Positions 1 to 9,081 of a stretch of DNA of 64,000 bases are shown here, piece by piece. Source of the stretch: Vibrio bathopelagicus (lineage in GTDB: Bacteria > Pseudomonadota > Gammaproteobacteria > Enterobacterales > Vibrionaceae). Below the pieces are notes generated by a model. That model was not told the DNA's origin. It saw only the letters and a list, made by a program, of their open reading frames with translations, and searched no databases. Each line of letters opens with the position of its first letter. Position 1 is the stretch's first letter. The stretch spans positions 1,302,001-1,366,000 of the forward strand of contig NZ_CP062500.1 in assembly GCF_014879975.1 (NCBI RefSeq). The letters run 5' to 3'. The position numbers were made by a program, and so were the translations under genes.

Positions 1-89
1 CTCGATAAGTTGGATTTAGTTTAGTCTTGGAAATTGATTTGAAAAACAGAGATAATAGAATTCAATGTTAAGTAAAAGCGAACAATGAA

Positions 90-956
90 ATGAATCGATT
101 GAGACAGATGTCAGTATTTGCCCATATTGTTGAAGAAGGCTCTGTTTCTAGAGCTGCGGACAAACTTGATCTTTCTAAATCTGTGGTTAGCCAACACCTC
201 AAAGCATTAGAAAAAGAGTTGGACGTTTGTTTGCTAAAAAGAACGACTCGTCGACAAAGCCTGACTGAAATGGGGGAGCGGTTCTATATAAAATGTAAAG
301 ATCTTAACCTGATTGCCGAAAGTGCGTGGGATTTAGCTCAGGATTTTCAATTGGATCCACAAGGGCGAATTAGAATAACAGCACCTCATGCACTCATGGA
401 TAGTTTGGTTGCCCCTGTGGTCGCCGAGCTAATGCAGAAATATCCTCGCTTAAAACCTGAATTAATCAGTGATGACCGACACCTCGATTTCATGGAGCAT
501 GACATTGACCTAGCGGTAAGAGTTGGGCGCTCAAAAGACAGTAATTTGAAACAGAAACGGTTGGGATCTTTTAGAGATGTATTGTGTGGAACGCGCGATA
601 TGAAGCTGAAAGATATACAAGACCAAGCGTATATTGGTAACTCATGGCAGGGAAAGCGAATTAGCCATGAATTTAGTAATCCGGCTGGAGAGTCTTTCGT
701 TTTTGCTAAAGAGGTTAACTGTTCAACTAACTCATTTCACTCTTGCCTTTCTATGATCAGATCTGGCGCTGGTGTTGGTGTTATTCCCGATTTCTATTTA
801 ACGCAGCTAATACCAGATGTGATCAATCTGATCCCTGACATGGATCTTCCAATGAACACTATTTATGCGCTAAATCCATTTCTAACCAATACACCGATAG
901 CTGTCACTCACTGCATTGCAGCGTTACAAGCAAAGTTAAACCTAGTGGATAGCTAA
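90..956 (+). CDS. LysR-family transcriptional regulator
   Basis: A 288-residue protein of normal LysR length. Residues 1-60 form the winged helix-turn-helix, with the typical pattern SVSRAADKLDLSKSVVSQHL followed by LEKELDVCLLKRTTR. The rest is a substrate-binding-like effector domain, including the usual late motif SGAGVGVIPDF. It should bind DNA in the cytoplasm and respond to a small ligand. Its target cannot be told, because the divergent neighbour lies beyond the left edge and the next gene is on the other strand. The ATG start follows an A-rich stretch with no strong ribosome-binding site. The family call is secure; the function is open. Confidence 0.9.
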   Translation: MNRLRQMSVFAHIVEEGSVSRAADKLDLSKSVVSQHLKALEKELDVCLLKRTTRRQSLTEMGERFYIKCKDLNLIAESAWDLAQDFQLDPQGRIRITAPHALMDSLVAPVVAELMQKYPRLKPELISDDRHLDFMEHDIDLAVRVGRSKDSNLKQKRLGSFRDVLCGTRDMKLKDIQDQAYIGNSWQGKRISHEFSNPAGESFVFAKEVNCSTNSFHSCLSMIRSGAGVGVIPDFYLTQLIPDVINLIPDMDLPMNTIYALNPFLTNTPIAVTHCIAALQAKLNLVDS

Positions 957-1004
957 AGGTAACCTAATTATTATTCGCTTTGCCTTTGTGGGCTTCGACC
1001 TGCT

Positions 1005-1610
1005 TCAACAAGTCGTTATGAATGCAATAAACTTATCTAATAATCGAGGATCAAATTGCCCTTGCTGCCTTTCTTTAAACAAAGTCCGTAGCGCTTTCTC
1101 GGCTGATATCCCCCCACGGTAAGACCGCTTTGAAGTCATGGCATCCCAAGTATCTACTATTGCAATGATTTGTGCTTCAAACGGGATCTCGTCGCCTTTT
1201 AGCCGAAGAGGATAGCCATTCCCATCCCATCTCTCGTGATGTAGAGAGCCCACTATTGAGGCGTATTTAAGGTGCGTTTTTTGTTGGCTCATAAAGTAAG
1301 AGCATTGAACATGTTGCCTCATCACTTGACGCTCTAATGGCGTGAGCTTACCTGATTTGTGCAGTATGTCGGTGGGTGTCTTTAACTTGCCTAGGTCGTG
1401 AACTAACGCAGCATCGAAAATGAGCTCTAATGATTTTGGGATTAATCCTAGGTGTTTTGCAAAACGATAGGACAATAAACTCACTCTAATAGTGTGCTCA
1501 TAAGTTTCTCTAGAGTATTTAATCATCGGTTGTAAAAGGGCTAATGCTTCGAAGGAAAACGTATGCTTAAAAGCCAATGTATAGACATTTTCATTTTCGG
1601 TGTTGTACAT
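1005..1610 (-). CDS. HD-GYP domain protein, probable c-di-GMP phosphodiesterase
   Basis: A 201-residue stand-alone HD-GYP domain without a receiver or membrane segment. The metal-binding HD is seen in HDLGKL, followed by a downstream His in RQHVQC. The signature HHERWDGNGYP is complete, and further family residues follow in AIVDTWDAMTSKRSYR. HD-GYP enzymes hydrolyse c-di-GMP, which generally lowers adhesion and raises motility. That fits its place beside a large surface-protein block, although direct control is only an inference. It is monocistronic, converges on the LysR gene, and its start has no clear Shine-Dalgarno. The intact signature argues for an active enzyme. Confidence 0.88.
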   Translation of the reverse strand: MYNTENENVYTLAFKHTFSFEALALLQPMIKYSRETYEHTIRVSLLSYRFAKHLGLIPKSLELIFDAALVHDLGKLKTPTDILHKSGKLTPLERQVMRQHVQCSYFMSQQKTHLKYASIVGSLHHERWDGNGYPLRLKGDEIPFEAQIIAIVDTWDAMTSKRSYRGGISAEKALRTLFKERQQGQFDPRLLDKFIAFITTC

Positions 1611-1752
1611 GTTCTGCGACTCATAGTGGTGAAAGAGTTCACAGTATGATTAGGCCTTACAAGGGAGTGAACTAAATGAGATTGAATGTTCATTAAAGAG
1701 TCTATATCTCATTTCATACTTCATTTAGAAAGATTTATAATTTTGAAATTCG

Positions 1753-1780
1753 ATAAATTGAAAATTAATTTTCAATTTAT
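1753..1780. repeat. Perfect 28-bp AT palindrome upstream of the lipoprotein operon
   Basis: Reading outward from the centre at 1766/1767, fourteen bases on each side are exact reverse complements (half-site AATTTTCAATTTAT). It contains only four G/C bases. It lies about 100 bp before the first lipoprotein gene and 140 bp before the HD-GYP gene, in the 271-bp divergent gap. A dimeric repressor site or an H-NS-type AT tract are both possible. No protein can be assigned. Confidence 0.5.
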
Positions 1781-1881
1781 TCAACCATTTAACTTTTAAT
1801 AAGTAATCACAGCTATTTAATGGAGTGTAAGTAAGACAGAGTTCACAATACCACTCTACTTCATTGACCAGAGTGCTTTTA

Positions 1882-4224
1882 ATGGACCTATTCAACAGTG
1901 ATTTGTTGAAACGGAATTCAACACTAAATGTGTTTACTGCCGTCAGTTTGTCGGTATTGCTTGCGGGCTGTGGTAGTGAATCTAACTCCGGCGGAGAGCA
2001 AGGTCTTGTGGTATCGCCTACAGAATCAGCCTCTATTGCAGCCCAAAATATTCAGGATAAAACGCTGATAGAGCGAGATCTCGATATAGATCTTACTGAG
2101 TATGTGCATACATCGAATAATAACGATTTTTTAGTGACTCAAGTACGCTCTATTGCGGGTGATGCTTGTAGAGTCCAAGCTATCACACAGGTTGGCTTTA
2201 GTGTGTCCTCTTCTGATGTTAATGATTGCCTTTTTGAGTATGACGTAGAGATTGAAAGTGGTATTGCAAGTGCCACCTCTTATGCTCGTGTTGCTATCGG
2301 AGAGAATTACGCATCAACGACTTTACCCCGTATTACAGCATCAACTATCGAATCACAGGTCGTTGTTGTAAACCTTCAGTATGAATTGGGTGCTTCATTA
2401 CCAACTGAAGATTTTCAGCTACAAGATAGTCTCGTCATCATTGGGTCGGGTACAGCTCGAGTTTCAGGATTACACCAAATAGAGTTCACACCGACAGCTA
2501 AAGGTCAGACTGAAGTGTATTACAGCTATCAAAATGGTGAGTCCATTCAACAAGGCTCACTTTCGATAGCAACGTCAGAAAGTACCTATAATACAGCTCC
2601 GGAGGTCTCCGATTTTGCGTATGACCATTTAGCGCTTTTAGGTGAAAGTGTTGTGGTTGATGTTAAGCCATATGTCTCAGATGTGGACGGCGACGAGGTT
2701 CAACTTATTGGCGTACAGGACTTTAATTCCACAACATCTCTTTTTGATGCATCGAGTTTAACCAATACCCAATTTGAATTTTCTTCAATGGCACCCGGAC
2801 CTCACGATGTGGCATACACAGTAAGCGACCACATGGGGGGCTACACGACGGGAGTGGCTCGAATAGAAGTGGAACCAGATTTCTCTTTAATTCAAGATTG
2901 GGAAGATATCGTCACTCATGATCCTGTGATCAGCTCAGACATCCGCTTTTTCGCACCAATGACAAAAGTCTATGCCGACTACGTCAATGCCTCTTATACC
3001 GGAACGTTTGTAGAAGACGGAACACAAGGTTTGAAAGACGCTGAAATTGTTACTCAAACACTAAGTCAAGCTCGCCAGTACTGTAAAACACGAGGTGGCC
3101 GTTTGCCTCTACAGCGTGAACTTGAAACGCTAGTTGCCAACGAAATCAGTGCCTTCACCAACCACAATTGGCCAACAAGTAAGAAGTATTGGACTGCTGA
3201 TAAAGCGACGGAAAGTAATGGAATAACGGTCAACTTAAATGATGGAGTTGTTGGGGATGGTGACAGTAGTGGTGTGAGGTACACGACTTGTGTTGACTTG
3301 AGTAACCCGCTGGTAAAGGATTTTTCAACAATATTCATCGAGAAGGGACGAGTATCAAATCGGTATGAATACCAGATTCTTGTGTACGATCCTGACGGGG
3401 ATGTTGCGCCGTTCGCCGACATTCGACTTGAGTCGATGAATGAACGAGGTGTGTTTTTCAATCGAGAATCAACGACAACGGCCACTGTAGACGAAATCGG
3501 CTTACTAGAAGAGGCCTATTTTGACATCTCGTTTAGTGAGGAAGTCATTACGGCTTATGTAAGTTCACAAGATAACTTATATCCTTTCGTGCCTACTGAT
3601 CATGCTGTGGTAATTGACGTGACGGATCCTTCGCAATGGAGCAGTGATGAATACTGGAACCGTCCCGTGTATTTGGCCGATATCAACGGTCTAATGATGA
3701 TGCCGAATGTAAATCAGAGCAAATTATTTCATATATACAAACAGCCGTTTATTGGCGATAACTTTGTTATACGCTTTCGAGTTCAAAGTGATAGCAATGC
3801 TACAAAGGGTGAGTTTGCAGTCATGATTCATCAGTTAGGAGCTGATCAATCAACATGGGAAGACGATGGAACCATGAAGACAGGAAAGACAAGGCCGTAC
3901 CCTGAAGATGAACCAACGGCCTTTGGATTGAACGTGAATTTGTATGGTTCGATGCCCGTGTCATTGTTCGAAGGAGGTCAAGTATCAAGTTCTCAGTATA
4001 TGAACCTACGAGCATCCGATCGTTTCTATTGGTTCGATAAACGTGGTGAAAGAGTTTACGTCTATACGTCGACCACGGATCAGAGACCAGCGCAAGAGTC
4101 TGGTTACTTTGATATAACAAGTAATGTCGCTCTATCAGATCCATATTGGCTTTCTATAGGTGGGAAAAACGCAGATCCATCTAAGAACTACAGAATCACT
4201 GAATTAGATATGGCAGCGTATTAG
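1882..4224 (+). CDS. Large outer-membrane lipoprotein with Ig-like and invasin/lectin-like modules (copy A)
   Basis: An in-frame TTG at 1864 would add six residues, but the ATG at 1882 puts a proper signal sequence with lipobox LLAGC (Cys30, Gly at +2) at the N-terminus. That predicts lipidation and outer-membrane sorting. Residues about 80-330 hold at least two Ig/cadherin-like strands, ending in a GPHDVAYTVSD-type motif. Around residues 390-470 is a Cys-containing module with YCKTRGGRLPLQRELE, NWPTSKKYWTAD and TTCVDL, like the C-type-lectin-like domains of Vibrio invasin/intimin-type proteins. The last 200 residues look like a further beta-rich domain. Probably a surface or periplasmic binding protein. 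It is followed after 9 bp by a paralogue in the same operon. Confidence 0.7.
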   Translation: MDLFNSDLLKRNSTLNVFTAVSLSVLLAGCGSESNSGGEQGLVVSPTESASIAAQNIQDKTLIERDLDIDLTEYVHTSNNNDFLVTQVRSIAGDACRVQAITQVGFSVSSSDVNDCLFEYDVEIESGIASATSYARVAIGENYASTTLPRITASTIESQVVVVNLQYELGASLPTEDFQLQDSLVIIGSGTARVSGLHQIEFTPTAKGQTEVYYSYQNGESIQQGSLSIATSESTYNTAPEVSDFAYDHLALLGESVVVDVKPYVSDVDGDEVQLIGVQDFNSTTSLFDASSLTNTQFEFSSMAPGPHDVAYTVSDHMGGYTTGVARIEVEPDFSLIQDWEDIVTHDPVISSDIRFFAPMTKVYADYVNASYTGTFVEDGTQGLKDAEIVTQTLSQARQYCKTRGGRLPLQRELETLVANEISAFTNHNWPTSKKYWTADKATESNGITVNLNDGVVGDGDSSGVRYTTCVDLSNPLVKDFSTIFIEKGRVSNRYEYQILVYDPDGDVAPFADIRLESMNERGVFFNRESTTTATVDEIGLLEEAYFDISFSEEVITAYVSSQDNLYPFVPTDHAVVIDVTDPSQWSSDEYWNRPVYLADINGLMMMPNVNQSKLFHIYKQPFIGDNFVIRFRVQSDSNATKGEFAVMIHQLGADQSTWEDDGTMKTGKTRPYPEDEPTAFGLNVNLYGSMPVSLFEGGQVSSSQYMNLRASDRFYWFDKRGERVYVYTSTTDQRPAQESGYFDITSNVALSDPYWLSIGGKNADPSKNYRITELDMAAY

Positions 4225-4233
4225 GGCACGATA

Positions 4234-6828
4234 ATGAAAACGAAACTAACACTTATATCATTGGTAGGTTGTCTTCTTGCAGCTTGTAATGGTGGTTCTC
4301 GTGATGAGAACTCGTCCTCTGGCTCTGTTGATGTGCTTTCGCCTAAAGCTATTAATATTGAAGTATTGCCAGTGCAATCTAAATCAATGGTAAATGAATC
4401 AACACGTATTGAAGTGAGCGCAGAAAGTGACATAGGCACTGACTTACATTTAGCTTCTGTGATTTCCGATAATTATGCGAGTAGCTGCCAAGTTATTTCT
4501 GTGGATGGTTTAGCTTTCACAACCTTGTCTGATCAAATTGGTGAATGCCAATATCAATATACCGTAGAGCCTTCTGATAGTGATGCTTACGTAGGACAAA
4601 AATCTTCAATGGCACGTGTATCTGTTTCAGAAACAGCTAGCGACAACACGTTATCAAACCTTTCAGAAACGACCCATGTAGAAAAAGTTGTCACTATAGA
4701 TTTAAACGCAGAACTTGAACATCAATTAGATACATCGGTATTCCGCGTGTCTGAGGAAGTAACGATATTAGGTTCTGGCTCAGCAGAGAGTGACATTGTA
4801 AACAACACAGTTACTTTTATACCTGCTGAAGTTGGTGTAACACGGATTATGTATTCTATGAGTGATGGTACTTCAACCAAACTTGGAAATATCGATGTTG
4901 CTGTATCAGATGTGGGTAATACACCACCCGTAGCAAATAACTTTGTTCGTGAAGGTAAACTCGACAAAGGTATGATGACCGAAGTTGATCTTTCTGATTA
5001 CGTTTCGGACGCAGAAGACAGCGTTTATTTGGACTCTGTACGAGCCTATAACGCAGATACGCACATTACATCATCTTCAGAGCTCACTTTTACGTTTCAG
5101 TCGTTGGAAGCTGGCCCACATGAGGTTGCTTATACAGTGACAGATGGTCGTGGTGGTTACGCTGTTGGGCAAGTTTATATTGAGGTTGAGCCGGATTTTA
5201 GCCTTGTTCAAGATTGGGATGATATTGTCGTTTATGATCCCTCTATTGGTACTGACCTTACATATACTGCCCCTGTGAGTAAGGCAATGGCTGATTATAC
5301 CAACACTGAATACATTAATTATCAAATCCAAGATGGCGTTGATGGACCAGAAAGTGCCTCAGTCGTTGTGATGAATCTAAAGCAAGCGAATAATTATTGT
5401 TCATCTAGGGGAGGACGTTTGCCAATCAGTCGTGAATGGGAGTTGTTACTGGATAGTCATGGGAACCTTTTTCATTCACAAAATTGGCCAGCAGGGATGG
5501 AGTATTGGAGTGCCGACATGTTGTCAGCTAACACAGGTAGAAGCTTTCACGCTACGACTGGTTCTATAGGCGAGTTAGACAAAGAGTCTCAATCAGCTTT
5601 TGTAACTTGTGTGCTTTTAAATAGCGAAATGATCAACGACTTCAATACAGAGCTTGCACTTAACTACATAATTGATAATAAGCCTGATGTTGTTGGTGTA
5701 GTGGCTGATCCTGATGGTGATATTGCCCCTTATCAAGATGTCATGCTGCTTTCAGAAAATCAATATGGTGTTTTCTCAAACGGAGCAAGTGAGATTGAGC
5801 TAATTGCGAGCGTTTCTGGCGAGGTACAGGATAGATATGTCGACAATTCGTTCATCAATGAGGTTATCTCTGCATATACCAGCTCAAATTCGGTTGATAG
5901 TATTGTTTACAAAAGCGCTACGGTAAGTGACATTCGTATAGCCGATAAAACTGCCTTAGAATCTGCAATCAAAATTCCTGGTCATATCGTAGAGCTAAAT
6001 GTGGTGAGCGTTAATCTAGAAGGAGAAGTATCTTCCGTTGACAATGACTTCGTGGAGTATAGTTCAAGTGATAATAGCATCGCTAAAATAGTGGAAGATA
6101 CTGTACATATTTTAGCTGAGGGAGAAGTTACCATTATAGCCTCATATAAGGGACTGACAGACAGTTATACTCAAACGAGTGTAATACCTTTAACTGACAT
6201 CTCTGGTGGCTGGGTTATGCAGGTTGGTGAAAAGCAAAATATTGATATTATATATTCAGTGGATGAAGGTAGTACATGGGAGGTTATGGGAGAGGGGCCT
6301 GTTGTCTCGACATCCAATTCATCTGTTATATCTATTGAGTATGACAGCGAGCAAGCTGTTGCAACGGGGCGTAAGGTCGGAACGTCAGTGTTATCGGCAG
6401 AGTTTAATTTCAATGGATTTTTATATAGTGCATTGGTCGAAGGAAGCGTTATTGCCGATGATTGGTGCTATAAAACTGCGGTTGCAGAGTCATCTGGTAA
6501 CACAGTATGTATCGGGTATATTGAAGACGTTATCGATGGATCTATTGGGGAATTGGTAAATACCTATGGTCATCAATCCGGAAACCCCTATGTTTATGAG
6601 AGTAATTCGAGTTTATTCTGCCATGCTTTCGGCTCAAAACTAGATACTGGTGTAGTCGAAGATCTCTATACTATTAGCGGAACATTTGGTGTGATTGAAA
6701 ACGTAAGCGCTTGGGTAACTTCATCAGGCCTATATGAGAGTGTCATGTATAATATTTATTTGACCTTAAAACCGAATACGGGCAGAGGACATGGGGTCCC
6801 TATTTGCGTACTATCAGGTGTTGATTAA
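4234..6828 (+). CDS. Large outer-membrane lipoprotein with Ig-like, invasin/lectin-like and Big_2-like modules (copy B)
   Basis: An 864-residue paralogue of the preceding gene, starting 9 bp after its stop with AGGG ahead of the ATG, so the two are surely co-transcribed. Signal sequence ends in lipobox LLAAC (Cys18, Asn at +2). Shared features in the same order include GPHEVAYTVTDGRGGYAVG, then VEPDFSLVQDWDDI, then a module with YCSSRGGRLPISREWELL and NWPAGMEYWSAD. The C-terminal third is unlike copy A. It has a bacterial Ig-2-type segment (YSSSDNSIAKIVEDTVHILA) and a Cys-containing end. The pair looks like a duplication with replacement of the C-terminal ligand-binding part. Function unknown; surface recognition is inferred. 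Confidence 0.7.
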   Translation: MKTKLTLISLVGCLLAACNGGSRDENSSSGSVDVLSPKAINIEVLPVQSKSMVNESTRIEVSAESDIGTDLHLASVISDNYASSCQVISVDGLAFTTLSDQIGECQYQYTVEPSDSDAYVGQKSSMARVSVSETASDNTLSNLSETTHVEKVVTIDLNAELEHQLDTSVFRVSEEVTILGSGSAESDIVNNTVTFIPAEVGVTRIMYSMSDGTSTKLGNIDVAVSDVGNTPPVANNFVREGKLDKGMMTEVDLSDYVSDAEDSVYLDSVRAYNADTHITSSSELTFTFQSLEAGPHEVAYTVTDGRGGYAVGQVYIEVEPDFSLVQDWDDIVVYDPSIGTDLTYTAPVSKAMADYTNTEYINYQIQDGVDGPESASVVVMNLKQANNYCSSRGGRLPISREWELLLDSHGNLFHSQNWPAGMEYWSADMLSANTGRSFHATTGSIGELDKESQSAFVTCVLLNSEMINDFNTELALNYIIDNKPDVVGVVADPDGDIAPYQDVMLLSENQYGVFSNGASEIELIASVSGEVQDRYVDNSFINEVISAYTSSNSVDSIVYKSATVSDIRIADKTALESAIKIPGHIVELNVVSVNLEGEVSSVDNDFVEYSSSDNSIAKIVEDTVHILAEGEVTIIASYKGLTDSYTQTSVIPLTDISGGWVMQVGEKQNIDIIYSVDEGSTWEVMGEGPVVSTSNSSVISIEYDSEQAVATGRKVGTSVLSAEFNFNGFLYSALVEGSVIADDWCYKTAVAESSGNTVCIGYIEDVIDGSIGELVNTYGHQSGNPYVYESNSSLFCHAFGSKLDTGVVEDLYTISGTFGVIENVSAWVTSSGLYESVMYNIYLTLKPNTGRGHGVPICVLSGVD

Positions 6829-6964
6829 ATTATCATTGTTAATGAACTTGTTAGTTACAACGAGCGATTGAAAGGTTGCTGATGGTGTGATTGCATATAT
6901 TACACACCTTGAAATACATGAGCGCTGATGCTAACACTATTGTATATGTGGGAGATAAATAGTA

Positions 6965-6996
6965 GCACTTAACCGCGGTTTTACATGGTTAAGTGC
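6965..6996. terminator. 10-bp perfect hairpin between convergent genes
   Basis: GCACTTAACC is mirrored by GGTTAAGTGC across a 12-base loop, between the forward lipoprotein operon and the reverse regulator locus. Neither side has a strong T-run, so it may be a weak or Rho-assisted terminator or an RNA 3' end stabiliser. Confidence 0.4.
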
Positions 6997-7005
6997 AGAT
7001 GGAAA

Positions 7006-7936
7006 TCAACTATGCTTATTAATAAATGATGTAACATGTTTGTTACTAAGTAGCTCGATCTTATCAATAGTGAGTATGCAATAACGGTATGATTGATTTT
7101 TAAACTCAATATTGGACCGTTCTTCTGTTGGTTCAGAAAACTTATATATCTCAAATCCTATCTTTTCATTATATCTAATGCGTAAGGGTTCTTTATTAAC
7201 ATAGAGAACCTTTTATTTTATTATTCTTAGCTAGGAGTTGCATATCTGACAACATGTTTACTATCGAGTGTTCTTGTTTTTCAGAGTGAGCGCTGACGAC
7301 GAAATAATTTAAATTTTGATTTGAATCAAGGGAGCAGGCTTGCTTAATATGGAGGTCTTTTTTCTTGTACTCATCAAATAGCTCTTCATTAAAGAAGAAT
7401 CCAAGGCTATGGCTAACAATATCGCCATGATTATTAACTAGCTTTCGGCCGAATGCTTTTTTCTCTGCGCAATACAAATACAAATCAATTGTATCTAGCG
7501 CCGAAGGGTCTACCTTGGTAAATTGGGAAATGAGCTTTATTCTGTCGATTATGTCACGATCATTTGGTTCTGACATTAGTGGCATAACCTGAAAGTCGTT
7601 ATATTCTTTGGACTTATTTACGTTAGCTATTGAAGCGATTCTACTTTGAAATGAATAAAATCGTTCATTTAAAAACTCATCAAGCAAAGTGTTGTCTTCA
7701 AGATCATCAATTTCAAACGACTTTAAAGTCTCGTATAGGTCAACGCCAAGGCAATCTAATATTTTTAGGGCTTTATAGTTACTTGGTTTTACCTTGTTGT
7801 TTTCCCAACGGTTTACTGTTACCACATCAACAGAGTTAAACTCATCATCTAAATGGTTGATATGTGCTGCAAAGTCTTTTTGCGTCAGCTTAAGATTTTT
7901 TCTTACTTCCTTTAATAAAGCTGGAAATGCTCTCAT
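7006..7936 (-). pseudogene. Second tandem copy of the XRE regulator, frameshifted near its 3' end
   Basis: Reading the reverse strand from the ATG at 7936, with its own AAAGGTGAG ribosome-binding site 9 bases upstream, gives a full second copy of the regulator. It shares an identical 25-residue HTH core with copy 1. The frame breaks at the T4/A4 run at 7211-7214, so translation stops at 7196. In the +1 frame the homology resumes at once and continues (IGFEIYKFSEP, SYRYCILTIDKIELL, NKHVTSFI) to a TGA at 7006. The corresponding copy 1 sequence is IGFEVFKFSDP, SYHYCILTIDKIDFL, NRHVISFI. One extra A, or two missing, restores the frame. A recent mutation, a slippage site or a sequencing error are all possible. 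Confidence 0.75.
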
Positions 7937-8866
7937 AGTAGAAAACTCACCTTTGATGAATGATATGACGTGTCTGTTTGTGAGGAAATCAATTTTATCA
8001 ATGGTCAATATACAGTAATGATACGACTTACTTTTGAATGTAATGTTTGCCGTTTCTTGTGAAGGATCTGAAAATTTGAACACTTCAAACCCGATATATT
8101 TCAGTGCTTTAACCTCATTTGGGTCTTCAATTAGAACGGTGAACTGTTTTATATTGTTGTGTTTTGATAGTAGTCTTATATCCGAAATAATGTTAGCGAC
8201 CGCGTGGCGTTTTTCTTCTGAATGTGAACTCACAAGTACGTAGTTTAGGTCTTTATTTGATTTTAAAGAACAAGCGAGTTTGAGGTCTATTTTCTTAGTC
8301 TTATATATATCAAAGTTGTCATTTTCAAAGAAAAATCCGAGGTTATGGCTGACGATATCGCCTTGCTCATTAATAACTTTTCTACCATGGGCTTTCTGTT
8401 CTTTGTAATGCAAAAATAGGTCGATAGCATTTAGTGGAGCAGTATCAACTTTGGTTAAATATGAAATGAGTTTTATTCTGTGGATTATACCAATATCACT
8501 GGGTGTCGACATTAATGGTATTGTTCTAAACCCACTCAAGCCTTCTTGAGTATTGAGGTTTGAAAGAGACGCAATTCGGCTTTGATATGAGAAAAAAGTT
8601 TCATAAAGAAAATCATCAATTAAATTCTCTTTCTCTTCCAACTCAAATGACCTTAATGTTCCGGACAGGTCAACACCAAGGCGATCTAATATTTTTAGAG
8701 CCTTATAGTTACTAGGTTTTACTTTGTTATTTTCCCAACGATTTACAGTGACTACGTCAATAGCATTAAACTCATCATCTAAGTGATTCAGATATGTTGC
8801 AAATTCTGTTTGTGTAAAATTGAACTCATTTCTTACGCTTCGTAGCAACTGTGGAAATGCACTCAT
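7196..8866 (-). CDS. Fused tandem XRE-family transcriptional regulator (copy 1 plus truncated copy 2)
   Basis: This 556-residue frame is two homologous regulators joined without a stop. Each module starts with a helix-turn-helix of XRE type carrying an unusual insertion (NHLDDEFN), followed by the identical VTVNRWENNKVKPSNYKALK. A conserved module of about 220 residues follows, including HSEEKRHA, ALKYIGFEVFKF and YHYCILTIDKID. The IGFEVFKF part faintly recalls a GNAT acetyltransferase fold, but no acetyl-CoA loop is visible. Copy 1 lacks its stop codon and runs through the ribosome-binding site of copy 2. The leaders of both copies are also alike (AGGTAAG/AGGTGAG, then TTTTC and ATG), which shows tandem duplication. 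It is divergent from the giant DUF11 gene and may control it. Confidence 0.7.
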   Translation of the reverse strand: MSAFPQLLRSVRNEFNFTQTEFATYLNHLDDEFNAIDVVTVNRWENNKVKPSNYKALKILDRLGVDLSGTLRSFELEEKENLIDDFLYETFFSYQSRIASLSNLNTQEGLSGFRTIPLMSTPSDIGIIHRIKLISYLTKVDTAPLNAIDLFLHYKEQKAHGRKVINEQGDIVSHNLGFFFENDNFDIYKTKKIDLKLACSLKSNKDLNYVLVSSHSEEKRHAVANIISDIRLLSKHNNIKQFTVLIEDPNEVKALKYIGFEVFKFSDPSQETANITFKSKSYHYCILTIDKIDFLTNRHVISFIKGEFSTMRAFPALLKEVRKNLKLTQKDFAAHINHLDDEFNSVDVVTVNRWENNKVKPSNYKALKILDCLGVDLYETLKSFEIDDLEDNTLLDEFLNERFYSFQSRIASIANVNKSKEYNDFQVMPLMSEPNDRDIIDRIKLISQFTKVDPSALDTIDLYLYCAEKKAFGRKLVNNHGDIVSHSLGFFFNEELFDEYKKKDLHIKQACSLDSNQNLNYFVVSAHSEKQEHSIVNMLSDMQLLAKNNKIKGSLC

Positions 8867-8911
8867 CGTGAAAAATCTTACCTGTGAATAAATATCTCAA
8901 TGTATCTTTGA

Positions 8912-8932
8912 TTCTAATTTAGAACATTAGAA
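8912..8932. promoter_or_regulatory. Candidate operator in the divergent regulator/giant-protein gap
   Basis: TTCTAAT and ATTAGAA are 7-bp inverted arms around TTAGAAC. The site is 46 bp before the XRE start and 150 bp before the giant DUF11 gene, where an autoregulatory site would be expected. Assignment to the XRE protein is inference only. Confidence 0.35.
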
Positions 8933-9081
8933 CTCTATTTAACATGTACCCTAAATTGTTTTTAAAGGATGTTAATTGTTCTGGATATTAGATCTGTATG
9001 TTGCGCATGATGCCCAAGACTATTTGGTCTTTTGGTGATGTTTAATATAAGGGCTCCAATCTGGGGGCTTGTCAATCTACG

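Noticed and set aside
3066..3485. Reverse-strand 139-residue frame within the first lipoprotein
   Set aside because: Antisense to a well-supported gene with domain structure; no ribosome-binding site or family features.
7196..8866. Calling the regulator's C-terminal domain a GNAT acetyltransferase
   Set aside because: Only an IGFEVFKF-like strand matches; the acetyl-CoA loop (Q/R-x-x-G-x-G/A) is missing.
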